DNA of 64,000 bases from Runella salmonicolor (GTDB lineage Bacteria; Bacteroidota; Bacteroidia; Cytophagales; Spirosomataceae), in contig NZ_JAMZEL010000008.1 in NCBI RefSeq assembly GCF_024158025.1, positions 62,001 to 126,000 on the forward strand, written 5' to 3'. The position numbers and the translations under genes were made by a program. Below the pieces are notes generated by a model. It searched no databases, was not told where the DNA came from, and worked only from the letters and a program-made list of their open reading frames with translations. The number at the start of each line of letters is the position of its first letter. Position 1 is the first letter of the stretch. Below are positions 43,760-51,072 of this stretch, piece after piece.

Positions 43760-43778
43760 CGTCAATCGTTATAGGACT

Positions 43779-44348
43779 CTAAAACAGACTCGTGCCGCCC
43801 GGGTCACTGATGGCCTTTTTGGCGGCTTCTCTAAACTCCTCTTCTCTTTCTACCTCAGCACGATTGGCAAGCAAAGTGCCTTCCGTAAAAAAGTGCGACC
43901 AACCTCGACCGGCACGTCGACCGCGGTCATTGTGTTTGTCGAATGCAAAATCGGGTACTGGCAATTTCTTGAACGGATGCGTGAGCCAAGCAAACAGCAA
44001 TGCCCAATCAATGAGCCGTGATTTCTTCGACCGGCAGAGTAAAAACACCGCGTGTGTCAAAAACAATCGTTGCGGCTCGTTGGTGTCTTCCTTTTTCTTC
44101 GATTGCTCCTTAAACATGCAGTACAACGCCCAAATCTCGGATGATATGTTAGGTTGAGCCAAGCCAACATCTTCACTGCTCATGATTCGCAACCGCTTCC
44201 AAATGTACTCACTAAAACCACTATCGTACAGCTCCACCGCCCAATACAACGCCTCATCTTCCAACCCGCGCCTGATGCACTTTTGGAGGGCCGAACTGCA
44301 TTCAAAAAAATCGTAACCCTTCTTTGTCGTTATTTCGTACTTACCCAT
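43779..44348 (-). CDS. Stand-alone RarA/MgsA C-terminal-domain-like protein
   Basis: 189 residues. The first 100 residues match the tetramerisation/C-terminal part of RarA (MgsA) AAA+ proteins: FFECSSALQKCIRRGLEDEA, LYWAVELYDSGF, RLRIMSSEDVGLAQPN. The AAA+ ATPase half is missing, so it cannot be an active RarA. It may bind host RarA or SSB partners, or have a free-standing role in phage replication (inference). Its start overlaps the SymE-like gene by 8 nt. Confidence 0.7.
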   Translation of the reverse strand: MGKYEITTKKGYDFFECSSALQKCIRRGLEDEALYWAVELYDSGFSEYIWKRLRIMSSEDVGLAQPNISSEIWALYCMFKEQSKKKEDTNEPQRLFLTHAVFLLCRSKKSRLIDWALLFAWLTHPFKKLPVPDFAFDKHNDRGRRAGRGWSHFFTEGTLLANRAEVEREEEFREAAKKAISDPGGTSLF

Positions 44349-44517
44349 TGTTGATGATGATTTGACCGTTCAAAACTGTTATTTCCACTACATCGCCCGG
44401 CTCAATTCCCGCCAAGGCCAGCCACTTACCAGAGAGCCGTAATTCAGGCACCCACTTCACTTTTCGCCTCACATTTATGCGGGCCGATTTGCTTACTTTC
44501 AGGATTCTTGTCATCTT
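44341..44517 (-). CDS. SymE-like small protein (AbrB/SpoVT-like fold)
   Basis: 58 residues from ATG 44517; the upstream M in the frame lies in the hairpin region. It matches the SymE core: WVPELRLSGKWLALAGIEPG and VVEITVLNGQIIINNG. SymE proteins are SOS-linked toxins or nucleic-acid-binding proteins in type I systems; in phages short copies are common and of unknown role. No antisense RNA was recognised. Overlaps the RarA-C-like gene by 8 nt. The leader carries the phage ATCTAAGC element. Confidence 0.7.
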   Translation of the reverse strand, partial: KMTRILKVSKSARINVRRKVKWVPELRLSGKWLALAGIEPGDVVEITVLNGQIIINNG

Positions 44518-44557
44518 TGTAACGCTTAGATAATTAGAGGTTAAACTTTGATTATCG

Positions 44558-44583
44558 GAAAGCCCGCCCACCAGCGGGCTTTC
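44558..44583. terminator. Hairpin between small phage genes
   Basis: A perfect 10-bp inverted repeat GAAAGCCCGC / GCGGGCTTTC has a 6-nt loop. The T tract is short on both strands, so termination may be partial. It separates the genes at 44589 and 44517. Confidence 0.5.
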
Positions 44584-44588
44584 TTCAT

Positions 44589-44861
44589 TTAAAACAGCTT
44601 GAGTTGATTGTCTTCCGAAAAAAGCGGCAAATCTGAGAAGCCTAAATTCAAACTTTTCTGCACGCCTACCGCCACCACGCCTTGTGCAGCGGCCTCCTTG
44701 AGTGCCTTTTTTTCTTCTGTCAGGTTCTCCCGAATTGTCAACACCCTTGACGTCGGATGTTCAGCCTTGAGCTTTGCCCGAGCCACACCCCGGTTCATCG
44801 CCCTCACATAATAGGTTGCAACTATGTCCCCAATTCCGTAGATAATCGCGAAGTTTTTCAT
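44589..44861 (-). CDS. Small hypothetical phage protein
   Basis: 90 residues, opening MKNFAIIYGIGDIVATYYVR, with RAMNRGVARAKLKAEHPTSR and an acidic end that closes QLKLF. No family recognised. Its ATG overlaps the preceding stop (4 nt), so it is coupled to the gene at 44858. Confidence 0.65.
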   Translation of the reverse strand: MKNFAIIYGIGDIVATYYVRAMNRGVARAKLKAEHPTSRVLTIRENLTEEKKALKEAAAQGVVAVGVQKSLNLGFSDLPLFSEDNQLKLF

Positions 44862-45136
44862 TGTGCAGAGCTTTTGATTTTCAACAATTCTTTTTGGATG
44901 GCTTCGAGGGCTTCAATCTTTTTTTCAGCCTCAGTCGTGTAGCGAAATGTGCGCTCAATGTCCTGCTTACATGCATTGATGGCAAAATCAATCGACCGCG
45001 ACCCAAATGCCCATTCAACTATTTCGCGTTGAGAGTTAAGCGCTCCTACGTTGGCCCCACCGTTTTTCTTCTGGTCGTTGTTGATGGCTTTGCAAATCTT
45101 CGCATCGAGTTTCTGCAGTTGTTTTTCGTATTTCAT
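44858..45136 (-). CDS. Small helical hypothetical phage protein
   Basis: 92 residues, almost entirely helical and charged (KYEKQLQKLDAKICKAINND; AEKKIEALEAIQKELLKIK), coiled-coil prone. It is the first gene after one copy of the 52-bp duplicated leader and carries the ATCTAAGC element 4 nt before its ATG. Function unknown. Confidence 0.68.
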   Translation of the reverse strand: MKYEKQLQKLDAKICKAINNDQKKNGGANVGALNSQREIVEWAFGSRSIDFAINACKQDIERTFRYTTEAEKKIEALEAIQKELLKIKSSAQ

Positions 45137-45170
45137 TTTTGCTTAGATAATTGGTTAACTCTTTGATTTT

Positions 45171-45222
45171 CTTCTTATTACATATAAATATCTCCCGACA
45201 GAACGGATTAAAAAAGCGTTTT
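45171..45222 (-). repeat. 52-bp direct repeat, copy A (leader/promoter)
   Basis: Identical over 52 bp to 46822-46873. It lies 35 bp upstream of the gene at 44858. It contains CGTTCTG, similar to the upstream half of the phage-type promoter, and an AT-rich core, so a duplicated promoter or operator is likely. Confidence 0.75.
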
Positions 45223-45263
45223 TCCGAAAATATTTTTCCGAAAAACGCCTTATTTTCAGGTAG

Positions 45264-46070
45264 TTACAAGAACGAAAGTTGCCCAAATTTGCCAACCATT
45301 GGCTCGGCCTTGACCGTCACTTTTTCCACTGCAGCTTTTATTTTGGCCTCGGCCGTTTTCTTTTCAAAATTGGCCTTGTCTGCTTGAAATCCCTGCCACT
45401 GGAAGCATTGTTCCTTCTCAATCCGGGCCAAGTGAGGCAATCCGCCAAACTCCCTAATCCAAGGGTTGACAGCGTAGCCAAACCGCCAATCGTCTGGGTC
45501 GAGCGAGTTCATACAAACGGCCTGACCTTCGCAGCCGTGGAGCATCATATTGAGGGCCGTCATTTTGGTACAGATATTGTCCACGTCGGCCGCAAAGCAG
45601 TAGTTGCCCGGAAAGTGCGCATGAAACGAAACCAACATCCGACCACTGCCCGAGCAAGGGTCAGCGATGCGCTGCCGACCGCCTTCTTTTGCCTTGCCAG
45701 ACGTAATCATTGTCAGCATATCCACCACATCGGGCGGTGTGAAGAACTGCCCCAAATGACTCGCTTTTGACGATGAGGCAATCACTTCGTAGAAAATCCC
45801 CAATGTATCGTACCATTGCTTGCCTTGATTGAGCTGTTTATGTTGGGCCTTAATCCATTCTGCAAATAGCTGTTTAAAATACTCGTAGTCCTTTCCGTAC
45901 TTCTTTTTCAGATAATCAGATACCTTCACATCGCCCGTATTCAGAAAACAGGCAACTGAATAATCTATGAAATCTACGTACACATCCCCCCAGCCGTGGC
46001 GGTAAGATAGCTTTTCAAATACCGCATTAAAATCCCTCAAACACGAGGGTACATCCGTCGATTTTGGCAT
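45264..46070 (-). CDS. N6-adenine DNA methyltransferase-like protein (HsdM-type core)
   Basis: 268 residues. HsdM-like features: HLGQFFTPPDVVDMLTMI, SAM-binding motif I RIADPCSGSGRML and FAADVDNICTKMTALNMML. The catalytic motif IV expected as NPPY/F is not found after the SLDPDDW segment; AVNPWIREFGG is the nearest string. It may therefore be a reduced or inactive enzyme, or use a variant motif. No specificity or restriction subunit is adjacent. It might mask or alter phage DNA modification. Confidence 0.75.
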   Translation of the reverse strand: MPKSTDVPSCLRDFNAVFEKLSYRHGWGDVYVDFIDYSVACFLNTGDVKVSDYLKKKYGKDYEYFKQLFAEWIKAQHKQLNQGKQWYDTLGIFYEVIASSSKASHLGQFFTPPDVVDMLTMITSGKAKEGGRQRIADPCSGSGRMLVSFHAHFPGNYCFAADVDNICTKMTALNMMLHGCEGQAVCMNSLDPDDWRFGYAVNPWIREFGGLPHLARIEKEQCFQWQGFQADKANFEKKTAEAKIKAAVEKVTVKAEPMVGKFGQLSFL

Positions 46071-46108
46071 TTCAGTAAAATTTTGGTTAGAAGGGGGTGA
46101 GGTTGAGG

Positions 46109-46783
46109 TTAAAACGGTACTTCTTCAGTAGGTTGCTCTTCAAATCGGCACAACTTAATCAGGTGATTAACGTAGTAGTCCTTAATGCCGAATGTCGTAG
46201 CGGCCTTGAAGCGTTCTTCAATCAGCTTCACTTTCACTTGTGCGGGGTTTTTGTACGTTCCTGGGCGGTACTTCATCACGTACTCAATCAGGTCCTGAAC
46301 CGTGATTTCAAAACCACTATTTTCGCTCATTTCTTGTGCCTGAGTATCAAGGTTAAGGCCATCCGCTTTGAACCATCTGCGGCTTACATCTACGAGGTGG
46401 TTTCTATCACCAAATTGTTCAAAATCACTTTTCGGGAAGAATGTAAGGCTATTAGCAATCGTGCTTTCTTTGCACACCCACGATTGCACTTCGTTGGTGG
46501 CTTCTTTCCAAAGTGTGGCCAGCTCCAATGGATTCACGCTGTTTTCGAGAATGTAGGCCTCAACATCTTTTTCGTCGATGCCAAGCGGCAATTCTGTCAA
46601 AATGTTGGAGAGGTGATTGGCCGAATAGAGGTTGAATTTTGCACAAATCAGTTTGTCCAGATTGTTGATGTGCATTTTGCGGCCAACTTCGCTTGCCCAT
46701 GCTTGGTAGTCGGCTTCGGTTTTGCCAGTAGCGGCGATGTAGCGGTCTAAATTGCGTTTTGCGGGGATAGTTTGATTTTGCAT
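46109..46783 (-). CDS. Hypothetical phage protein of middle region
   Basis: 224 residues, soluble and acidic, with LCRFEEQPTEEVPF at the end, a C-terminal tip reminiscent of phage ssDNA-associated proteins (inference). It opens MQNQTIPAKRNLDRYIAATG. It is first in the transcript containing the methyltransferase, headed by copy B of the 52-bp repeat and the ATCTAAGC leader. Confidence 0.65.
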   Translation of the reverse strand: MQNQTIPAKRNLDRYIAATGKTEADYQAWASEVGRKMHINNLDKLICAKFNLYSANHLSNILTELPLGIDEKDVEAYILENSVNPLELATLWKEATNEVQSWVCKESTIANSLTFFPKSDFEQFGDRNHLVDVSRRWFKADGLNLDTQAQEMSENSGFEITVQDLIEYVMKYRPGTYKNPAQVKVKLIEERFKAATTFGIKDYYVNHLIKLCRFEEQPTEEVPF

Positions 46784-46821
46784 TTTGCTTAGATAATTAA
46801 AATATGTAACTGTTTGATTTC

Positions 46822-46873
46822 CTTCTTATTACATATAAATATCTCCCGACAGAACGGATTAAAAAAGCGTTTT
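46822..46873 (-). repeat. 52-bp direct repeat, copy B (leader/promoter)
   Basis: Identical to 45171-45222 over 52 bp and placed at nearly the same distance from its downstream ATG (39 bp here, 35 bp in copy A). A duplicated regulatory segment. Confidence 0.75.
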
Positions 46874-46913
46874 CCGTGTTATTTTTGAGGTTTTTTTAGG
46901 TTTTTTTTGGCAC

Positions 46914-46945
46914 AAAAAAGCCCCTGAACACATCGTTCAGGGGCT
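46914..46945 (-). terminator. Intrinsic terminator behind glycosyltransferase-like gene
   Basis: An 11-bp stem AGCCCCTGAAC / GTTCAGGGGCT with a 5-nt loop, followed on the minus strand by T6. Positions 46946-47129 hold no gene I can support. Confidence 0.85.
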
Positions 46946-47129
46946 GCCTAAATTTGGGCTTTTGATGGATAAGGCTACAATCTTAGATGTTCAAAATCGG
47001 CATTTCAAACAAATTTGGTCGGTTATCCTTATTGTACCCGACCGATAATCCACTCATCTTTTAGCCCGCTCTGTTCGTATAGATGGAATGAGGAAGCGCC
47101 TTTAACACTCAACAAATATAGAAAAAATA

Positions 47130-47861
47130 TTAAAACGGCAGTTTGATCGATTTCTGAAAAGGATGCTTGGTATTTGTTTTGTTCTTCCGAAGCTCCACCA
47201 CATCGCCAAACACTTTCCTGAGTAGGTGAAAGTCCTTTTCTTCGGCATCTAAATTACGAAATTCTGCCAACCCACCACGATTGACAAACGTTTCTTTTTG
47301 AGCAAAATAAAACCGTGTATCCTTCCAAATCATGCGGTGATAATAGGCGTTCAACAAACTAATCCAATAGTCCTCGTTGCAAATGATGTCGGGATTATAC
47401 CAGAGCTTCGAGCCTTCCAATACCCCATGGGCGCAACCCGTCACGTAGCCAGTGAGGGCTATCGGGTTCCAACTCGAAAAGCTCACCGGGGCAGGTGATG
47501 TGCTGAAACCAAACAAATAGGCACTGGCATCTTTGGCGGCATTGGCGGTCATTTGTATGATATTATAGGCTTCATTCGCATCCATCTGGATTGTCTCGCC
47601 TTTGCCCGTATACACGCGCTTGAGGCAGTTAATATCATCATCCAACATAAATACGTTTCGGAAGTGCTTAATAATCCAGTCCCGCTTCCGAGCCAATCCA
47701 ATCACGCTGTCAGGATGCGTTACTACCTCAATGCCTTTGTTGCACTTTTGGTAAAGAGTCTTCTGACTTTCGGCCACGCAAAGTATCGCATTGTCCACGG
47801 CCGAGGTGGTCAATACGCGGTCAAATCGCTTATGCGACGGTATCACAATCTTTACTTCCAT
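47130..47861 (-). CDS. Glycosyltransferase-like protein (GT-A fold, TET-associated type)
   Basis: 243 residues. KIVIPSHKRFDRV at the start, FMLDDDINCLKRV (DDD metal-binding motif) and CNEDYWISLLNAYYHR fit GT-A enzymes of the kind found in phage genomes and described for DNA-base hypermodification. The 10-nt overlap with the ParB-like gene fits such a context. Target (DNA base or protein) is not shown. No TET/JBP oxygenase was found in the window. Confidence 0.68.
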   Translation of the reverse strand: MEVKIVIPSHKRFDRVLTTSAVDNAILCVAESQKTLYQKCNKGIEVVTHPDSVIGLARKRDWIIKHFRNVFMLDDDINCLKRVYTGKGETIQMDANEAYNIIQMTANAAKDASAYLFGFSTSPAPVSFSSWNPIALTGYVTGCAHGVLEGSKLWYNPDIICNEDYWISLLNAYYHRMIWKDTRFYFAQKETFVNRGGLAEFRNLDAEEKDFHLLRKVFGDVVELRKNKTNTKHPFQKSIKLPF

Positions 47862-48460
47862 AGCCCTGTTATCTTTTCAGCTTCCACCACGTGCATAATT
47901 CCAACGTTCTCGCTTTTGTAGCATTTGCCGCGCTCCATGCCCAATTTTTCGGCGATAAAGTTGGCGTCAATTTCATTCCTGCAGATAATCACAAAAGAGC
48001 TGTACTTCTCACTCATTTTCGGCACAATCGGAAACTCCGGCGCTTCCGTCGCGGCTTCGGGTGTGTGCAGCTCGGCCAACGCCTCCAGTTGTATACCGAA
48101 GTCCTCAAAATCGACAATATCCGTGAAGTGCTCACGCAATATATCATCCACAAAATCCCCCTTCACGGCATTGAGCATGAAGTTCAATTTCTTAAACTCC
48201 TTTTCCGTCAACTTCCGATTCGGCATCCGTACGTCGGTCAGCTCCTCGCCACGGCCCGCCGAGAGCATCGTCCGTTGGCGCTGGTGGCCACCGATGATGA
48301 TATTGTCGATATCCACTACCGGGATGTCCACCACATCAAATTCATCCAATGACTCATTCAGGTTCTTTCCCTGCTTGGCCGACATTTTTCGGGCATTGTG
48401 CGCATACGGCACCATGTCAATCCACCGCATCTGTACGGTGTTCCACTTCAATTTTTCCAT
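47852..48460 (-). CDS. ParB-like nuclease-domain protein
   Basis: 202 residues. ParB/sulfiredoxin-like core: VQMRWIDMVPYAHNARKMSA, FDVVDIPVVDIDNIIIGGHQ (the GGHQR motif), RGEELTDVRMPNRKLTEKE. The C-terminal part resembles phage ParB proteins next to DNA modification genes. Probably binds or nicks DNA, or acts with the glycosyltransferase-like partner. A separate short promoter gap (61 bp) lies upstream. Confidence 0.8.
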   Translation of the reverse strand: MEKLKWNTVQMRWIDMVPYAHNARKMSAKQGKNLNESLDEFDVVDIPVVDIDNIIIGGHQRQRTMLSAGRGEELTDVRMPNRKLTEKEFKKLNFMLNAVKGDFVDDILREHFTDIVDFEDFGIQLEALAELHTPEAATEAPEFPIVPKMSEKYSSFVIICRNEIDANFIAEKLGMERGKCYKSENVGIMHVVEAEKITGLWK

Positions 48461-48521
48461 GTATGTAATTGGGATTAAAAATCTACTATTTTGTTTTAAA
48501 TTAGTAGGTTTCGTGTTGGGA

Positions 48522-49193
48522 TTAAAACGCGTCTTTTTGCAGCTCCAAATCTGATATTTCTTCCTGTACCTTAATCAGGGACGTTTGCCATTCAGGCACT
48601 TTCAATTCAGGTTTTTTGGTGTGGAGGTGAGGTTTTTCGAGCTTCTTTTCGAGCTTCAACCTAATATCCCGCAGGCGCTTCAAATCGTGGCCTATCTGCA
48701 AAAGCTTCAGCTCGCGCAGTGGGTCAACAGGCTCGGCTACGGTTTCAACTTTTTTCTCAGGCAATACCCCGTTTCGCTCAATGAAACGGTAATCACTCCA
48801 AAGCTCTTCGATGGTTTTGCGTAGGCTCACTATCTGCCGTGTAATGCCTGGGCAATCCTGATCGGTATCAATTTCGTGGAGGCGGTTGGAGAGTTCGTTT
48901 TGCTCGGCAGTCAGGCGTTTGATTTCGGTCATCAATTCACCCTTTTTCCTAAAAACACTCTCAATCATGCCCATGTCAATCGGCTCGTTGCGAGTCAATT
49001 GCATCGGCGGTTGAGTGTAATTACCAGGCACGATTTCAACAATGGGTTCGGGAGCTGTTGGCGGGTTAAAAAGTTCACCCAAAACGGCCTTTGCCAGCGC
49101 CAATTCGGAGGCCTTGGCGCGGCCTATTTTCACCATTATTTCGAGCATCTTAACCGATGCCTCCTGTTGTTGGATAGCTGCTTGTGTAGTCAT
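48522..49193 (-). CDS. Coiled-coil hypothetical phage protein
   Basis: 223 residues with heptad-rich helices (GELMTEIKRLTAEQNELSNR and ELKLLQIGHDLKRLRDIRL) around a proline-rich linker. No enzymatic motif. A phage-type promoter with a perfect -7 box ends 5 bp before the ATG, so the mRNA may be leaderless. Function unknown; could be a scaffold or DNA-replication accessory. Confidence 0.68.
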   Translation of the reverse strand: MTTQAAIQQQEASVKMLEIMVKIGRAKASELALAKAVLGELFNPPTAPEPIVEIVPGNYTQPPMQLTRNEPIDMGMIESVFRKKGELMTEIKRLTAEQNELSNRLHEIDTDQDCPGITRQIVSLRKTIEELWSDYRFIERNGVLPEKKVETVAEPVDPLRELKLLQIGHDLKRLRDIRLKLEKKLEKPHLHTKKPELKVPEWQTSLIKVQEEISDLELQKDAF

Positions 49194-49197
49194 GGCC

Positions 49198-49233
49198 CAA
49201 ATCTATGACAGGCGCTGCGGATGGGATAGAACG
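49198..49233 (-). promoter_or_regulatory. Phage-type promoter with perfect -7 box
   Basis: Minus strand: CGTTCTA (49233-49227), exactly 21 bp, TAGATTTG (49205-49198). This is the best-fitting -7 box (TAnnTTTG) of the group, followed after 4 nt by ATG 49193. Confidence 0.68.
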
Positions 49234-49236
49234 CAC

Positions 49237-49476
49237 TTACTCTTCCCAATCTTCGGGAATCTCAAAAAACGGCATCAACACTAGGATAAAATCTTTGATG
49301 ACCTCGCGGTACTGAAACCGTTGGTGCATTTCGTCCAACTCATCCTGAGTCAGTGCGTCCCGATTTTCAGGCAATTGTAGGTAAGAATGGAGAGCTTTGG
49401 CGAGCGTGAGCGGCTCGTAGTGGTGGTCTCGGAGGTGTTCGCCGAGGCTTGCGAATGACGGCGGAGGAGGGAGCAT
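49237..49476 (-). CDS. Small acidic hypothetical phage protein
   Basis: 79 residues, opening MLPPPPSFASLGEHLRDHHY, helical and acidic, ending FFEIPEDWEE. No family recognised. Its stop lies just beyond the phage-type promoter of the next gene. Confidence 0.6.
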   Translation of the reverse strand: MLPPPPSFASLGEHLRDHHYEPLTLAKALHSYLQLPENRDALTQDELDEMHQRFQYREVIKDFILVLMPFFEIPEDWEE

Positions 49477-49591
49477 AAATCCGATTGGTCACTGCGCATC
49501 TACCTTCAACAGGCCGATTTGGGTACTTGCAACCCATTGCCAACCGGAAAGTTCTTCCGGGGCATGTTGAATTTTTAATAGATGCGCGGTG

Positions 49592-49599
49592 CAAAGATA
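49592..49599 (-). promoter_or_regulatory. Possible host-type -7 box for the 49237 gene
   Basis: TATCTTTG on the minus strand fits TAnnTTTG but has no matching -33 or CGTYCTA element; the upstream sequence is a terminator hairpin. It would give a leader of about 110 nt. Confidence 0.35.
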
Positions 49600-49603
49600 A
49601 ACG

Positions 49604-49638
49604 AAAAATCCCCGCTTCCTTTCGGGGCGGGGATTTTT
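49604..49638 (-). terminator. Intrinsic terminator behind 49646 gene
   Basis: A 12-bp stem AAAAATCCCCGC / GCGGGGATTTTT with an 11-nt loop and T-rich ends on both strands, 7 bp beyond the stop of the gene at 49646. Confidence 0.85.
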
Positions 49639-49645
49639 TAGGTTG

Positions 49646-50011
49646 CTAGGGCAGGCGGTCCGGGTCATCCTCGCCTGTTCCAGTATCTTCATCAGATTCT
49701 GCCGGCTCTTCGGTTTCTACCTTTTTGGGCTTAGGCTTCCGAGCTTCCATTATTTCGGCGAGTTGCGTGTTTGCGGCCTCAACCGCCAACAAAACCGCCT
49801 CGTTGTTTTGCTTTTCTTTCAGGGCGGCCGCCTCTTCGTGCGTCAATCCCTCATAAGGTTTTTCGGCATTCACGCGCTCTTCCATTTGCGAAAGAGCCGC
49901 CACAATGGGCATAAACGTGAGGGCAATCATCGCCCCCAAAACCTTCTCGCAGGCCTTTTGCGCGTTTTCTACGAGCGTTTTTGCCTTTTTTACATCAGCT
50001 TGAGTAGCCAT
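49646..50011 (-). CDS. Hypothetical phage protein, acidic tail
   Basis: 121 residues. Helical first part with a hydrophobic stretch (GAMIALTFMPIVAAL) and a strongly acidic C-terminus (EEPAESDEDTGTGEDDPDRL). Last gene of the capsid-region transcript before a terminator. No family recognised. Confidence 0.65.
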   Translation of the reverse strand: MATQADVKKAKTLVENAQKACEKVLGAMIALTFMPIVAALSQMEERVNAEKPYEGLTHEEAAALKEKQNNEAVLLAVEAANTQLAEIMEARKPKPKKVETEEPAESDEDTGTGEDDPDRLP

Positions 50012-50028
50012 TTTGAGCTATTATTTTT

Positions 50029-50208
50029 TTAGGGTTGAACTTCGTTTTTTTTTGGAGGCTCGTATGTCACGTAATAACTGCCACCCGGCAATTCATGTAC
50101 GCGTTTCAAAAGCTCCTGAGGCAACCCTTGGGTAAGTTTGCGAGTGCCGACATCGCTTCCGAAATCGAACTCAACTTTGCCCGCATGTTCGGGGTTAACT
50201 TTATACAT
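50029..50208 (-). CDS. Small hypothetical phage protein
   Basis: 59 residues from ATG 50208 (MYKVNPEHAGKVEFDFGSDV). It contains LPGGSYYVTYEPPKKNEV. Size and position among head genes suggest a small structural or head-associated protein; not assigned. Confidence 0.6.
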   Translation of the reverse strand: MYKVNPEHAGKVEFDFGSDVGTRKLTQGLPQELLKRVHELPGGSYYVTYEPPKKNEVQP

Positions 50209-50272
50209 TGCTATAACAGTTTTAGGGGTGAAACAACAGCCCAATCCCGTGTCCAGGAGAGGGCCGTTATCG

Positions 50273-50986
50273 TTAATCTAATTCAGTCAACGTTTCGAGC
50301 GTCAGCGTTACGGCTTCGCCCAAAGACAGCAACGGAAACTTGAAGCCATCGCGCTTAAACTTAGCCGTGATTTTACGCTTCGAGTCGGGCTTATCCCCAA
50401 AATCGACATCGTATTCGAGGCTCAACGGACGCTTGGTACTACCCGCTAACCATCTACGGCCGTCAGAGTCCCAACCCACCAAAAGGCAACCACCCTTCGT
50501 TTTTTCGAGTTCGGTCAACTGTTCAACCGTTACACCCGACACCGAAAAACTACCCTCGTGCGAGTGGTTAGAGCTGTCGATATCGCCCTTTCGGCTTGAC
50601 TTCAACATTCCCGCATCTAAGTCGAAAACGACGTTACCAAATTTCTCACCCACCGTGATTGTAGGAGGCGTAGTGACTTCCACGCCACTCGCTCCCAAAT
50701 GCGACGAAAGCGGCCAATGCGTAGCAAACGATTCAGGCAGGATGATAGCCATCTTAGTGAACCCGCCTTGGTTGTCAAGCTGCCGATTTTGGCGCTTCAC
50801 GTTTCCGATTTTCAGGTTGACGTATGCCGCCCCAAAAGGCAGCTCCACTACACCCGCATACTGCAACCCAGCGTAGGCCACCGACCCCGCCACAAAGCCG
50901 GCAATCGACCCGGCCGCCTCAACGCCCGCCGCCATCGCCAGCAACACGAACGCGAGAATCGAAAAGTTCTTAATGAAATTTTTCAT
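50273..50986 (-). CDS. Phage structural protein, hypothetical
   Basis: 237 residues. The N-terminus (FSILAFVLLAMAAGVEAAGS) looks like a signal or membrane segment, unusual for a virion protein. The rest is beta-rich (KMAIILPESFATHWPLSSHL, VEQLTELEKTKGGCLLVGWD) and could be a tail-tube or decoration-like fold (inference). It follows the capsid gene after a hairpin terminator. Confidence 0.62.
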   Translation of the reverse strand: MKNFIKNFSILAFVLLAMAAGVEAAGSIAGFVAGSVAYAGLQYAGVVELPFGAAYVNLKIGNVKRQNRQLDNQGGFTKMAIILPESFATHWPLSSHLGASGVEVTTPPTITVGEKFGNVVFDLDAGMLKSSRKGDIDSSNHSHEGSFSVSGVTVEQLTELEKTKGGCLLVGWDSDGRRWLAGSTKRPLSLEYDVDFGDKPDSKRKITAKFKRDGFKFPLLSLGEAVTLTLETLTELD

Positions 50987-51025
50987 TGGAATGAAAGTAA
51001 AATTTTGAGTTTGAAACCTAAAATG

Positions 51026-51052
51026 TGAATCCCCATGGGCAGGGGATTCACC
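51026..51052 (-). terminator. Hairpin terminator behind capsid gene
   Basis: A perfect 10-bp inverted repeat GTGAATCCCC / GGGGATTCAC with a 7-nt loop, followed on the minus strand by ATTTTAG. It probably limits read-through from the abundant capsid transcript. Confidence 0.72.
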
Positions 51053-51072
51053 AAATGAGAAGCAAAAAGCGA

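Noticed and set aside
45264..46070. Complete type I restriction-modification system
   Set aside because: No HsdS or HsdR is nearby and the catalytic motif is unclear.
49489..49692. 67-codon minus-strand ORF
   Set aside because: It runs through a strong terminator hairpin and into the preceding gene.
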